Of a stretch of 64,000 bases of DNA, positions 8,273 through 17,632 are shown one piece after another (the stretch's first letter is position 1; each line of letters opens with the position of its first letter). The notes under the pieces are model-generated. The model was not told the DNA's origin, did no database searches, and worked only from the letters and a program-made list of their open reading frames with translations. Source of the stretch: an uncultured Shewanella sp. (GTDB taxonomy: Bacteria; Pseudomonadota; Gammaproteobacteria; Enterobacterales; Shewanellaceae). The stretch is taken from positions 1 to 64,000 of the forward strand of contig NZ_CANMIO010000008.1 in NCBI RefSeq assembly GCF_947497935.1. The letters are read 5' to 3'. Made by a program: the position numbers and the translations under genes.

Positions 8273-10246
8273 ATGCATTTTCTACGTCCCGAATGGTTCT
8301 TAGCCCTTATTCCATTAGCTATACTGCTATTGTTTTTATTTAAGAGCAAAGCCGCAAGCTCAAACTGGAACCGCTATATCGCCCCCCACTTAGCCAAGGT
8401 GCTTGTAGGTGGCTCAATGAAAAAGAAACATAACAACATCGCCTACCTAGCCTTAGCTTGGTTTATCGCTGTATTTGCCCTATCTGGTCCTGCATTTGAG
8501 AAAAGAGCACTACCTGTCTACGAGTCGGCTCAAGGACGTGTCATCGTCATGGATATGTCTTTGTCTATGTATGCCAATGATTTAGTGCCGAATCGTTTAA
8601 CTCAGGCAAAATTTAGAGCCAAAGATCTTATCGATGGCCTCTCGGAAGGTGAAACAGGACTGATAGCCTATGCAGGCGATGCGTTTACTATTAGCCCGCT
8701 CACTCGAGATAAAGCAACGCTGTTAAACCTACTGCCAACTCTAACACCGAGCATTATGCCGGTTAAAGGCTCGAATCTTGAGGCGGCAATCATCCAAGCA
8801 AAGTCTCTACTTAGCCAAGGTGGTCATGTTCGCGGGGACATCATTTTGTTCACCGACGGCATATCCTCGACTCAATTTAAACGCGCTCAATCTGTGCTAA
8901 GCGACAGTCAATATCGACTGGCAATTATTGCCTTCGGTAGTCAACAAGGTTCGCCAATTAAGCTACCCGATGGTCAGCTATTACGTGATAACGCCAATCA
9001 AGTTGTCATCGCTAAAACCGATTACAGCTTACTAGGGGAACTCGCTACTGAGGCCAATGGTATTTTAGTGCCAACTCGTGCTGACGGTGGAGGTATCACT
9101 CAAATTAAGCATTGGCTAGCCAATACTCAAGATACTAAGGCAAGCGATCTAGAAGGAGAAACTTGGCAAGATATAGGCCCCTACTTTGCGCTACTTCTAC
9201 TGCTACCTGCTCTGTTGAGCTTTAGGAACGGCATGATGGCAGGACTTGCACTTTTAGTCTTGTTTCAGCCTAGCGGCCAAGTCTACGCAAATACTTGGGA
9301 CAACCTATGGCAGACCCAAGAGCAACAAGCTATGCAGGCTTATCAAGCGCAAGACTATCAAGGTGCAGCGAATCAATTCGAGAGTCCACAGTGGCAAGCA
9401 AGTGCACTTTACAAAGCTGGTAGTTATGAAGAGGCGCTTAGTGCCTTTGAAAAAGATGACTCGGCAAACGGACTATACAACCAAGGCAATACTTTAATGC
9501 AACTTGGTCAATATGCTGAGGCGCAAAAGCGTTATCAATCTGCCGTTGCAAAGGATCCGCAATTTAATGCAGCTAAGAGTAATCTTGAGCTGGCTAAAAA
9601 ATTGCTAGAACAAGAGCAGCAGAGTTCTGACCAAAATTCAGATAAGAACTCTGATAACAATTCAGATCAAGACTCAGATAAAAACCAGAACGATGATCAA
9701 TCAAAAGGTTCTGACTCAAAAGACTCTCAATCACAGAACTCTGAATCCGATGGATCTCAATCCCCAAGCCCCGAGTCTGATGACTCTCAACCGAAAGACA
9801 GTCAGCAAAACAGTGATCAACAAGACCCTGCTCAGCAGGAAAAGCAAGATGATGGTCAATCTAACGACAGCCAATCTGAACAGCAGCAGGCCAATAATGA
9901 AGCTGAAATGCAAGCTAACCCTGATAACAAAAAGGCTGAAGAAAACAAGGCTGAAGGAGCTCTAGCCAACACTCAGCCTGCTCAAGAGGCTCAGGAAGAG
10001 CTAAACAATCAGCAAGCGCAATCAGCAGCAAACGCTGAGGCTGATAAGCAGAATCAAGCAGCAGAACAAAGAGAGCAAGTCGCCGCCAGTGCCATCCCAA
10101 CGGATGAGCCACTACCACCAGAAATGGAGCGGGCACTAAGAGCCGTTGCAGATGATCCACAGGTGTTACTGCGAAATAAAATGCAACTTGAGTATCAGAA
10201 ACGTCGCCAACAAGGCATCAATTCTAAGGAAAACGAACAGTGGTAG
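8273..10246 (+). CDS. BatB-BatC fusion: VWA domain, TPR and Asn/Ser/Gln-rich tail
   Basis: 657 residues. N-terminal helices (residues 8-23 and 57-72) lead into a VWA domain with DMSLS at 94-98, then another helix (YFALLLLLPALLSF, about 303-316). After about 345 there are tetratricopeptide-type units (YKAGSYEEALSAFEK, YNQGNTLMQLGQYAEAQKRYQSA). From about 445 to 610 the protein is a low-complexity Asp/Ser/Asn/Gln/Glu stretch. In many bacteria BatB (VWA) and BatC (TPR) are separate; here they are joined in one frame. It ends inside the first codons of batD, which begins with GTG at 10240. Confidence 0.85.
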   Translation: MHFLRPEWFLALIPLAILLLFLFKSKAASSNWNRYIAPHLAKVLVGGSMKKKHNNIAYLALAWFIAVFALSGPAFEKRALPVYESAQGRVIVMDMSLSMYANDLVPNRLTQAKFRAKDLIDGLSEGETGLIAYAGDAFTISPLTRDKATLLNLLPTLTPSIMPVKGSNLEAAIIQAKSLLSQGGHVRGDIILFTDGISSTQFKRAQSVLSDSQYRLAIIAFGSQQGSPIKLPDGQLLRDNANQVVIAKTDYSLLGELATEANGILVPTRADGGGITQIKHWLANTQDTKASDLEGETWQDIGPYFALLLLLPALLSFRNGMMAGLALLVLFQPSGQVYANTWDNLWQTQEQQAMQAYQAQDYQGAANQFESPQWQASALYKAGSYEEALSAFEKDDSANGLYNQGNTLMQLGQYAEAQKRYQSAVAKDPQFNAAKSNLELAKKLLEQEQQSSDQNSDKNSDNNSDQDSDKNQNDDQSKGSDSKDSQSQNSESDGSQSPSPESDDSQPKDSQQNSDQQDPAQQEKQDDGQSNDSQSEQQQANNEAEMQANPDNKKAEENKAEGALANTQPAQEAQEELNNQQAQSAANAEADKQNQAAEQREQVAASAIPTDEPLPPEMERALRAVADDPQVLLRNKMQLEYQKRRQQGINSKENEQW

Positions 10247-11874
10247 TACGGCATATTTTTATACTCGCGATTATCGCCCTCACAGCCGCCTTTCCAGCTA
10301 GCGCGCTAACGATGCTTCAGGCTTCTGTAGACCGTAACCCTGTTATGGAAGGTGAGTCTTTAATCCTTACGGTCACTGCCGATGACGATCTAAACAGCGG
10401 TAAACTAGATACTTCCTCGCTGTTGAAAGACTTTATCGTTGGCCGAACCAGTATCAGCCGAAGCAAGCAGATAATGAATTTTGACGCCAGTAACGAGACC
10501 CGCTGGCAAGTACTGTTATCGCCTAGAAATATCGGCACAATCACGATTCCAGCTTTTACTATCGATGGCGTCAGCTCTAAGCCGATCCCTTTATCTGTTT
10601 TAAAAACTGGTTCACAGCCTCAACAGATGCAAGATATCTTTATGCGCGCCAACCTATCGAGTGAGCAGGCCTATGTAGGTCAAATGCTCACATACAAGGT
10701 GAAGCTCTATTTAGCGCTAGAGTTACAGCGCGGTGTATTGAATGCACCAAACTTGGAAGGCGCCCAGATAAAGCAGCTTGGAGAGGACAAGGACAGTACT
10801 GATGTCGTCAATGGCCGTCGATATCGCGTCATTGAACGTAACTATGCAATTATCGCTGATCAACCAGGAGAACTCACCATTGACGGCGCTAGCTTCGCCG
10901 GCGATGTTGTGGTGCAGTCAAGACGCAACGGAGCCATGTTCTCTTTCAATGAAAGTAGACCTACACAGACTCAAGCGCCAAAAATGACGGTATCAATCAA
11001 GCCTATTCCAGCGGACTACCAAGGACAGTGGCTAGTCGCCGACTTGGTCGTGTTAAAAGAGGATTGGCCTGAAACGCAAAACGAATTTAAAGTGGGCGAC
11101 CCTATTACTCGTACGATTAATTTGCTGGCATCCAACGCGGATGAAACGAGTCTGCCAGAAATTGTGATTAAGGCACCAAGTGCACTTAAAGTCTACCCAG
11201 AAAAACCACAACGTAACACTTTTCTACGCGACAACCAGATGGTGTCTCAACTGACTCAGACAACGGCCATTGTCGCGACCCAAGCTGGCACGTATACCTT
11301 ACCTGAAATCAAGGTCCCTTGGTGGAATCCACATCTTAACAAGCAGCAATTTGCGACTTTACCTGCGCGTACAATTACAGTAACAGCTGGCGCTGCCATT
11401 GAGCCTTTACAGCCGCAAGTCACGACACACTCAAGCAATAGCGACTCAGGTTTTTGGCCTTGGTTATCTTTGGTACTTGGCTGTTTATGGGTTATCACTT
11501 TGCTGCTTTGGCAAAAAGAGCGTAGAAACAAGCAAGCAGCGCCCAATATTGAATCGAGTGCAAAGGCAACTAAGCCGCATTCAGGGCTCACTAATCTGCA
11601 AACTGCTTGTCATGCAAAAGATCCCACAGGGGTGCTAAACGCGTTGACTCGTTATTATAGCGAGCTATATCAAGCCCCTATGACCCTGAGTCAAATTGCG
11701 GCAACAGATAGCCGTTTAAGCGATTGTATAGGTCAGCTACAGCAAAGCGCGTACGGCTCAAACCAGCAAGCTAGCAATGTTGATTTTGCAACGATCCTAT
11801 CGATTGCCAAAATGGCTAATACTGATATAAAGCAAGCTAAGGCTTCTGTACTGACAAAGCTTAATCCTAGCTAA
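10240..11874 (+). CDS. batD: BatD-type protein
   Basis: 544 residues with a GTG start overlapping the previous stop. A signal peptide (FILAIIALTAAFPASA, cleaved near residue 23) precedes a long region of beta-sandwich character typical of BatD, e.g. LQASVDRNPVMEGESLILTV. Near residues 405-424 a membrane helix (WPWLSLVLGCLWVITLLLW) is followed by the basic KERRNK, and a cytoplasmic tail of about 115 residues follows. So the bulk is periplasmic and membrane-anchored. It is the last gene of the Bat operon and is followed by a clear terminator. Confidence 0.85.
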   Translation: MVVRHIFILAIIALTAAFPASALTMLQASVDRNPVMEGESLILTVTADDDLNSGKLDTSSLLKDFIVGRTSISRSKQIMNFDASNETRWQVLLSPRNIGTITIPAFTIDGVSSKPIPLSVLKTGSQPQQMQDIFMRANLSSEQAYVGQMLTYKVKLYLALELQRGVLNAPNLEGAQIKQLGEDKDSTDVVNGRRYRVIERNYAIIADQPGELTIDGASFAGDVVVQSRRNGAMFSFNESRPTQTQAPKMTVSIKPIPADYQGQWLVADLVVLKEDWPETQNEFKVGDPITRTINLLASNADETSLPEIVIKAPSALKVYPEKPQRNTFLRDNQMVSQLTQTTAIVATQAGTYTLPEIKVPWWNPHLNKQQFATLPARTITVTAGAAIEPLQPQVTTHSSNSDSGFWPWLSLVLGCLWVITLLLWQKERRNKQAAPNIESSAKATKPHSGLTNLQTACHAKDPTGVLNALTRYYSELYQAPMTLSQIAATDSRLSDCIGQLQQSAYGSNQQASNVDFATILSIAKMANTDIKQAKASVLTKLNPS

Positions 11875-11898
11875 CAAAGCTAGATAGCTAGTTTAGAT

Positions 11899-11940
11899 AG
11901 CAGTTATCGTCAATTCATGACGATAACTGCTTTTAGTTTT
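11899..11940 (+). terminator. Terminator of the Bat operon
   Basis: Perfect 13-bp stem AGCAGTTATCGTC / GACGATAACTGCT with a 7-base loop, followed by TTTAGTTTTT, starting 25 bases after the batD stop. Confidence 0.9.
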
Positions 11941-12111
11941 TAAAACAGGGTATCAATTAATAAATAACCAGATTCAATCACTCATTTTAATCGCCTGCTC
12001 ACGCCTTACAACCTCAGTCGGATACATTCCCCTGCACTAAATCCAACAATTGGAATTAACCGTTCAACCAGAGTAAGCTGTGGTTTATTGATCCCATTAG
12101 AAAAATTAAAA

Positions 12112-12675
12112 ATGTTTGATAGTTGGCGCAATAAAAAGTCAAAGTCCACGGTCTCTTCAGACATGGTTAGCAAACAACGACGATACGATAGCCTTGTCAG
12201 GGCGCTTCACGCTGATATTTACCGTTTCGCCTATTGGCTTTGCGGTGACAAACACGTCGCTGAAGACATCACTCAAGAAACATTTTTACGTGCTTGGCGC
12301 TCGCTTGACTCATTAAAAGATGAGAAAGCCGCAAAAGCTTGGTTAATCACTATTTTGCGCCGCGAAAATGCCAGACGCTTTGAGCGTAAACAATTTAACT
12401 ACTCAGATGTTGAACAAGAATATATTGAAGATACGCTTTCTGGCAGTACCGAAGAGCTCGCTGAGCAACACTTAATACGCAGACAGATTTACAACTTGGA
12501 GCTAGAGTATCGAGAGCCGCTACTACTGCAAGTCATTGGAGGCTTTAGCGGTGATGAGATAGCAAAAATTCTCGATTTAAATCGCAATACCGTTATGACA
12601 CGTTTATTTAGAGCAAGAAACCAACTGAAAGATCAACTCGAGCAACCACAGATCAGGGGGCAGTCCAATGGATGA
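12112..12675 (+). CDS. ECF-type RNA polymerase sigma factor
   Basis: 187 residues from the ATG at 12112 (MFDSWRNKKSK); a TTG 24 bases upstream is an alternative. Region 2 is clear: IYRFAYWLCGDKHVAEDITQETFLRAWRSL. Region 4 has the helix-turn-helix YREPLLLQVIGGFSGDEIAKILDLNRNTVMTRLFRARNQL, both given here by their key parts. This is the two-domain layout of extracytoplasmic-function sigma factors. The next gene overlaps it by 8 bases and codes for a one-helix membrane protein, the usual anti-sigma arrangement. I see no GAACTT-type promoter that would show autoregulation. Confidence 0.88.
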   Translation: MFDSWRNKKSKSTVSSDMVSKQRRYDSLVRALHADIYRFAYWLCGDKHVAEDITQETFLRAWRSLDSLKDEKAAKAWLITILRRENARRFERKQFNYSDVEQEYIEDTLSGSTEELAEQHLIRRQIYNLELEYREPLLLQVIGGFSGDEIAKILDLNRNTVMTRLFRARNQLKDQLEQPQIRGQSNG

Positions 12676-13366
12676 ACTTAAGTTTCGCCGTCAGGCCTAC
12701 AGCGAACCCAACAGTCAAGAACCTGATTTTCTCGATGCTGCTATGGAGTCTGCTGAAAGAGAGGCTTTCTTAAACGATCTTAAAAGCTTAGATACTAAGA
12801 TAGAAAGAGCACTCAAAATCGACGTACCAGACGATCTTGCAGCCAAATTGTTACTTCGCCAACAGTTGCAGCACCATCATTCACAGCGCCGTAAAACAGG
12901 GTTTGCTTTTGCCTTGGTTGCGTCAGTGGCATTTCTAGCTGGAATAGCACTGACTCTGCTAAGAATGGGACCTGTCGACTTGGGCCAGCATGCTCTAGCC
13001 CATGTCTATCATGAAGATAAAGCGCTACATATCGACCAGAATGTAGCTTATCAAAATGTGAACTTTCAACTTGCTTCCCTCGATAGCCATATGAAGTTTA
13101 CCGAGCAGCCCGGTAAGGTGTTTTATAGCACCTATTGTGATTTTCAAGGTGTACAAAGCCTACACTTAGTGATGCAAGGCGAGCAAGATAAGGTCACATT
13201 GTTTATCGTACCACTCGAAGATCGTATGGTACTTGAAGAAGCTTTTGCCGATAACAAATACCAAGGCATGGGCTTTGAAACCGATAACGCCTACATGTTA
13301 CTCGTTGGTGAAAAAAGACAAGATCTCAATTACGTTAGGAACGAAATTGAGCATACATTCATCTAA
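12668..13366 (+). CDS. Putative membrane anti-sigma factor (DUF3379-like)
   Basis: 232 residues, ATG preceded by GGGGG at the end of the sigma gene. The N-terminal 75 residues are charged and helical (DFLDAAMESAEREAFLNDLKSLDTKI), which should face the cytoplasm and bind the sigma factor. One membrane helix (GFAFALVASVAFLAGIALTLL, about 78-98) follows, then a periplasmic domain of about 130 residues containing YCDFQGVQSLHLVMQG. The layout fits DUF3379. The translational overlap with the sigma gene supports a sigma/anti-sigma pair. The inducing signal cannot be read from the sequence. Confidence 0.75.
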   Translation: MDELKFRRQAYSEPNSQEPDFLDAAMESAEREAFLNDLKSLDTKIERALKIDVPDDLAAKLLLRQQLQHHHSQRRKTGFAFALVASVAFLAGIALTLLRMGPVDLGQHALAHVYHEDKALHIDQNVAYQNVNFQLASLDSHMKFTEQPGKVFYSTYCDFQGVQSLHLVMQGEQDKVTLFIVPLEDRMVLEEAFADNKYQGMGFETDNAYMLLVGEKRQDLNYVRNEIEHTFI

Positions 13367-13375
13367 TCCCTTCAC

Positions 13376-13406
13376 AACCAATGGTGTTTAACGAGCACCA
13401 TTGGTT
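13376..13406 (+). terminator. Hairpin after the sigma/anti-sigma pair
   Basis: AACCAATGGTG / CACCATTGGTT, an 11-bp perfect stem with a 9-base loop, 10 bases after the stop. There is no good T run, so termination may be weak. Confidence 0.5.
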
Positions 13407-13507
13407 AGATCTTCATCGCATTTCACTCCTTTATTGGGCTCAAGCTCATAGATCTGCTAGCATAGCGCCCCACATAAATAGAAAAGATAAAGAAGCGTGA
13501 ATCACAC

Positions 13508-14959
13508 ATGACAATTGAATTACCAGTTTTAATTACTTTTATCGCCTATCTCTCTTTAATGATGGGGATTGGCCTATGGGCTTATAAAGCCACAGACTCA
13601 GTAGACGATTATATTCTTGGTGGCCGGGGAATGGGACCTGCGGTGACAGCATTAAGTGTTGGCGCATCAGACATGTCTGGTTGGCTACTTTTAGGCTTGC
13701 CTGGAGCTGTTTATCTAGGCGGACTAGGCGAAGCATGGATTGGCATAGGTCTAGTGTTCGGCGCTTGGCTAAACTGGCTATTTGTCGCTAAACGTTTACG
13801 TGTTTACACCCAGTTTACCGATAACGCTCTCACGCTACCTGACTTCTTCGAAAAACGTTTTGAAGATAATAAAGGCATACTAAAGCTAGTTTCAGCTGTG
13901 ACTATCTTAGTATTCTTCACCTTCTACGCATCCTCTGGCATGGTAGGTGGGGCAATTTTATTTGAAAAAGTGTTCGGGCTAGATTACACCTTGGCCTTGA
14001 TCATTGGCTCTACCATTATCGTAGCCTATACCTTCGTTGGCGGTTTCTTTGCCGTGAGTTGGACCGACTTTTTCCAAGGCTGCCTGATGCTTGTTGCACT
14101 GCTAATTGTTCCTGTGGCTATTTTTAGTCAGCCAGAGACACAAGCAGGCTTGGAAAACATCGACCCCGCAATGCTGTCTATGTTCAATGAAAACACCACC
14201 TTTATTGGCTTCATATCGCTATTAGCATGGGGACTGGGCTATTTTGGTCAGCCGCATATTCTATCCCGTTTTATGGCTATCGCCTCACCAGACGATATTC
14301 CGGTTTCACGCCGTATCGCCATGAGTTGGATGCTACTAGCTCTTGCTGGAGCGCTGGCTACAGGTATTGCGGGTAGCTTGTACTTTGCAGCAGAGCCCTT
14401 AACAAACCCTGAAACCGTGTTTATCCACCTAGCCCACGCAGCATTTAATCCTTGGATTGGCGGTTTACTTATCGCAGCTATCTTGTCAGCAATTATGAGT
14501 ACCATCGATTCACAACTTTTAGTGTGTTCGAGTGTCATCACCGAAGATTTCTATAAGAAGTGGTTACGTCCACAGGCGACAAGTAAAGAATTGATGCTTG
14601 TCGGCCGTATTGGCGTACTGGCAATTGCCATCATTGCGGGTATTGTTGCCCTAAACCCGGAAAGCAGCGTACTAGGTCTAGTCAGCTATGCTTGGGCAGG
14701 CTTTGGCGCGGCTTTCGGTCCTGTGGTGTTGTTGTCTCTATTTTGGCGCGGTTACAGCCGCAACGGTGCAGTGGCGACTATTATTGTTGGTGCACTAACG
14801 GTTGTGATTTGGAAGCAACTTTCTGGTCATATTTTTGATATCTATGAAATCCTTCCAGGCTTTATTCTAGCCACCCTAACTGGTGTCATTGTTAGTAAAT
14901 TGCAAAGCCCGTCAGAAACGATTAAACAGCAATTCGATAGCTTCGAAGCTAAGCTATAG
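13508..14959 (+). CDS. putP: Sodium/proline symporter PutP
   Basis: 483 residues, about 13 predicted membrane helices, of the sodium:solute symporter family. Diagnostic parts are GRGMGPAVTALSVGASDMSGWLL, with the Na+-site Ser/Asp region, and the helix ILSAIMSTIDSQLLVCSSVITEDFYK. These match PutP, which takes up proline with Na+. It is a single-gene unit with its own terminator. No putA lies beside it in this window. Substrate assignment rests on family resemblance. Confidence 0.9.
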   Translation: MTIELPVLITFIAYLSLMMGIGLWAYKATDSVDDYILGGRGMGPAVTALSVGASDMSGWLLLGLPGAVYLGGLGEAWIGIGLVFGAWLNWLFVAKRLRVYTQFTDNALTLPDFFEKRFEDNKGILKLVSAVTILVFFTFYASSGMVGGAILFEKVFGLDYTLALIIGSTIIVAYTFVGGFFAVSWTDFFQGCLMLVALLIVPVAIFSQPETQAGLENIDPAMLSMFNENTTFIGFISLLAWGLGYFGQPHILSRFMAIASPDDIPVSRRIAMSWMLLALAGALATGIAGSLYFAAEPLTNPETVFIHLAHAAFNPWIGGLLIAAILSAIMSTIDSQLLVCSSVITEDFYKKWLRPQATSKELMLVGRIGVLAIAIIAGIVALNPESSVLGLVSYAWAGFGAAFGPVVLLSLFWRGYSRNGAVATIIVGALTVVIWKQLSGHIFDIYEILPGFILATLTGVIVSKLQSPSETIKQQFDSFEAKL

Positions 14960-14982
14960 CTGCAATAGAGAGCAGAACAGGT

Positions 14983-15010
14983 AAAAAGCGTACACTTGTA
15001 CGCTTTTTTT
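14983..15010 (+). terminator. Terminator of putP
   Basis: AAAAGCGTAC / GTACGCTTTT, loop ACTT, then a T run, 24 bases after the putP stop. Confidence 0.9.
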
Positions 15011-15187
15011 ATGTTTATCAATTGCCTCCTCAATCTTCCGTTATTTACATCCCATTAACCCACAATCAAACCCGCTTCAGGCTCCAAGCCTGTGCTGGCT
15101 ATACTTTCTATTGCCCAATTTAATTGCTCACTCGATTACCAGAAAAAAAAACACGCTACAATTAACTAATAATTAACAAAAAACCGT

Positions 15188-15204
15188 TTCTGGTCGGAGT
15201 TGTT
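15188..15204. promoter_or_regulatory. FadR-like box 1 upstream of the fadL-type gene
   Basis: TTCTGGTCGGAGTTGTT matches the FadR site AACTGGTCTGACCAGTT at 11 of 17 positions, with the left half CTGGTC intact. It lies about 110 bases before the start of the porin gene. The rest of the 15011-15315 gap is AT-rich and I see no gene in it. Confidence 0.45.
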
Positions 15205-15229
15205 AGCTTGCTCACATCTCCCTACTATG

Positions 15230-15246
15230 CACTGGTCTAATAAGTG
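15230..15246. promoter_or_regulatory. FadR-like box 2 upstream of the fadL-type gene
   Basis: CACTGGTCTAATAAGTG matches AACTGGTCTGACCAGTT at 12 of 17 positions, with ACTGGTCT intact. Two boxes 42 bp apart in front of a long-chain fatty acid porin gene resemble the paired FadR sites of E. coli fadL. Confidence 0.55.
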
Positions 15247-15315
15247 GATCTTGCCGCTAATCATGAAATTAGCCCTAACATAAGCAAGACCAAAAATATA
15301 ATAGAGATGATAATA

Positions 15316-16551
15316 ATGAAGATTTTCAACAAGACTCTTATTGCTGTATCAGTAGCTCTAGTAAGCACACAAACAATGGCTGCAGGCTTCCAAATCAACG
15401 CCCAATCGGCAACCGGTATTGGCCGTGCATTTGCAGGTGACGCCGTTATCGCTGACAACGCATCAGTTCTTTCACGTAACCCAGCAGCAATGGCATTGTT
15501 TGACGAAAAACAACTTTCAATGGGCTTAACCTATGCAGACGTACAAGTTGAAGTACAAGATGTTGCCCTAGGTCAAGTACATTACGGTAGCGTTGATGAT
15601 GCAGCTGAAGCAAAAGTTATCCCTAACTTTTACTATGTTAGTCCAGTAAACGAAAAGTTCGCCTACGGTGTAGCTATGTTCAGTAACTTCGGTACTGGCA
15701 CAGATACAACCGATCTATCCAGCAATATTGTAGGTGGTATCCTCCCTCCTCCAATCGACTTACTAGGTAAAACCGAAGTTACCACAATTAACTTCAACCT
15801 AAGCGCTTCATACCGTTTTAATGACCACTTCAGTGTTGGTGCTGGTGTTGATGTTATCTATGGTTCTGGCACGCTAACACGCGGTGGTTCAATGCCTTCG
15901 ATGGAAGGCCCTGTGCATACAGAGCTTGCTGATGTCGATGCTGATGGTATTGCTTTTGGTGGTATTGTGGGTGCGGTTTATGAAATTAATGCTGATCACC
16001 GCTTTGGTGTAAGCTACCGTTTCAGCCCAGAGTTCACCGCTGACGGTACAGTGAATTACCTAGGCACTGACTTTGAAGAGATCAACATTCCTCTTCCGGA
16101 TATCTTCCAAGTTGCTGGCTTCCACCAGCTAACAGATACCTTTGCTCTACACTACACGGCGCAAATGACAACTTGGGGTGATTTCCACGAAATTACAGTA
16201 ACAGATCCTGCTGAAGCACAGTTAAAGAAATACGCGTGGGATGATTCATGGTTATTCAGCGTAGGTGGTACTTACACCTTAAATGATAGCTGGACACTAC
16301 GTGCAGGCTATATGTTTGACCAAGGTGTTGTAGGCGAAGTAAGCTCTATTTCAATCCCAGATTCAGATCGTCAATGGTACACAATGGGCGCAACTTACAA
16401 CCTGTCTAAGCACACTAGCCTAGACTTCGGTCTTGCGTTTGTTCGCGGCGAAGAGACTCACCTAACTGAACAAAGTGTAATTGGTTTAATTGACGCAACG
16501 ACAACGTCAAATGCAACTTACTACTCGATCCAATACAACTACAAGTTCTAA
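15316..16551 (+). CDS. fadL: FadL-family outer membrane fatty acid transporter
   Basis: 411 residues from the ATG at 15316, 9 bases after AGAG; an ATG at 15307 touches the ribosome site. Signal peptide KIFNKTLIAVSVALVSTQTMAA with mature start AGFQINAQSATGIGRAFAG. The mature N-terminus GFQIN-QS-G-GRAFAG-A plus NPAAMALF is the FadL/TodX signature, and the C-terminus YSIQYNYKF ends in Phe as for beta-barrels. FadL proteins let long-chain fatty acids or other hydrophobic compounds cross the outer membrane. The FadR-like boxes upstream support the fatty acid substrate. Confidence 0.85.
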   Translation: MKIFNKTLIAVSVALVSTQTMAAGFQINAQSATGIGRAFAGDAVIADNASVLSRNPAAMALFDEKQLSMGLTYADVQVEVQDVALGQVHYGSVDDAAEAKVIPNFYYVSPVNEKFAYGVAMFSNFGTGTDTTDLSSNIVGGILPPPIDLLGKTEVTTINFNLSASYRFNDHFSVGAGVDVIYGSGTLTRGGSMPSMEGPVHTELADVDADGIAFGGIVGAVYEINADHRFGVSYRFSPEFTADGTVNYLGTDFEEINIPLPDIFQVAGFHQLTDTFALHYTAQMTTWGDFHEITVTDPAEAQLKKYAWDDSWLFSVGGTYTLNDSWTLRAGYMFDQGVVGEVSSISIPDSDRQWYTMGATYNLSKHTSLDFGLAFVRGEETHLTEQSVIGLIDATTTSNATYYSIQYNYKF

Positions 16552-16583
16552 GCTAAACGCCTAAACAAAAGTTGTATTTCGAT

Positions 16584-16612
16584 AAAAAGCCGCATCTCTA
16601 TGCGGCTTTTTG
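16584..16612 (+). terminator. Terminator of the fadL-type gene
   Basis: AAAAGCCGCA / TGCGGCTTTT with loop TCTCTA and a T tail, 33 bases after the stop. Confidence 0.9.
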
Positions 16613-16682
16613 TTGCTCATTATTGTCATCTCAAAGCTATTCTTGCTAACGTTAATCTAACATTAATTGGACTGAGCATGAC

Positions 16683-17399
16683 ATGTCGAAAAACAACGCC
16701 CTTCCCGCCCTTATTCTTGGTGCCTTCCTTTGCTTTGGCCTGGTAATGTCAGCCAGTACTGTTGGCGATAAGCTTATTAAGATGAAATTCATGGAGCGGA
16801 CAGTCACGGTCAAAGGTTTAGCTGAAAAAGAGGTTCGAGCTAATATTGCCATTTGGCCTATTCGATTCAGCGAAGTCGATAACGACCTTAATACCCTTTA
16901 CCAAACCGTACAGACTAAAACCGATAGAGTAGTCGATTTTTTAAAGCAGCAAGGCTTTGGCGAAGATGAAATTACCGTGGCACTACCCGCTATTGAAGAT
17001 AGGCAAGCACAGGGTTATGTCGACCCTAATGTGAAGTATCGCTATGCTGCTAAAATTTCCATTTCACTGTATACGCACAAAGTTGAACTACTGCTTACGA
17101 CTCGCGCTAATATGCTCAGCCTCGCTAAAGATGGCATTGCAATTTCAGATCAAGACTACAATAGTAAAGCCCAATTTTTATTTACCGAGTTAAACAAGGT
17201 CAAGCCTGAGATGATTCAATCTGCGACGCAAAATGCCCGTCAAGTTGCAGATAAATTTGCTAAAGACTCTGACTCTAAGTTAGGGAAAATTAAGCAAGCA
17301 TCCCAAGGGCAATTTAGTATCAATGACAGAGACAGCAATACACCTTATATAAAGAAAGTGCGTATTGTTTCAACGTTGACTTACTACCTTAATGACTAA
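16683..17399 (+). CDS. SIMPL-domain (DUF541) protein
   Basis: 238 residues. A hydrophobic N-terminus (LPALILGAFLCFGLVMSAS, residues 7-25) acts as a signal anchor, and the rest is the SIMPL/DUF541 domain: FMERTVTVKGLAEKEVRANIAIWPI is its typical first strand pair, and YIKKVRIVSTLTYYLND closes it. SIMPL proteins are periplasmic or membrane-attached with unclear function; some have been linked to oxidative stress. The gene stands alone between two terminators. Confidence 0.85.
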   Translation: MSKNNALPALILGAFLCFGLVMSASTVGDKLIKMKFMERTVTVKGLAEKEVRANIAIWPIRFSEVDNDLNTLYQTVQTKTDRVVDFLKQQGFGEDEITVALPAIEDRQAQGYVDPNVKYRYAAKISISLYTHKVELLLTTRANMLSLAKDGIAISDQDYNSKAQFLFTELNKVKPEMIQSATQNARQVADKFAKDSDSKLGKIKQASQGQFSINDRDSNTPYIKKVRIVSTLTYYLND

Positions 17400-17424
17400 C
17401 CCCTCACCGCTTCATCCACTAAAG

Positions 17425-17456
17425 AAAAAGGCTTAACCTAGATTAAGCCTTTTTTT
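17425..17456 (+). terminator. Terminator of the SIMPL gene
   Basis: AAAAGGCTTAA / TTAAGCCTTTT with loop CCTAGA and seven T, 25 bases after the stop. Confidence 0.9.
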
Positions 17457-17632
17457 AATTTTAAACATGCCCCACTTTAAATACCACATTACCTATACAA
17501 ATAAATATCAATATAAACAGCAAGATAAATTACAGCCCCACATCCATCGCATTTTACTAATAAATAATTATTGCAGATAAAAAGCACTTCCATTAGAATT
17601 GTTGCATGGAATGATTTTGATAAAACAATTAT

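Noticed and set aside
17461..17632. Operator for a local TetR/MarR regulator before the RND operon
   Set aside because: No convincing palindrome and no regulator gene next to the operon.
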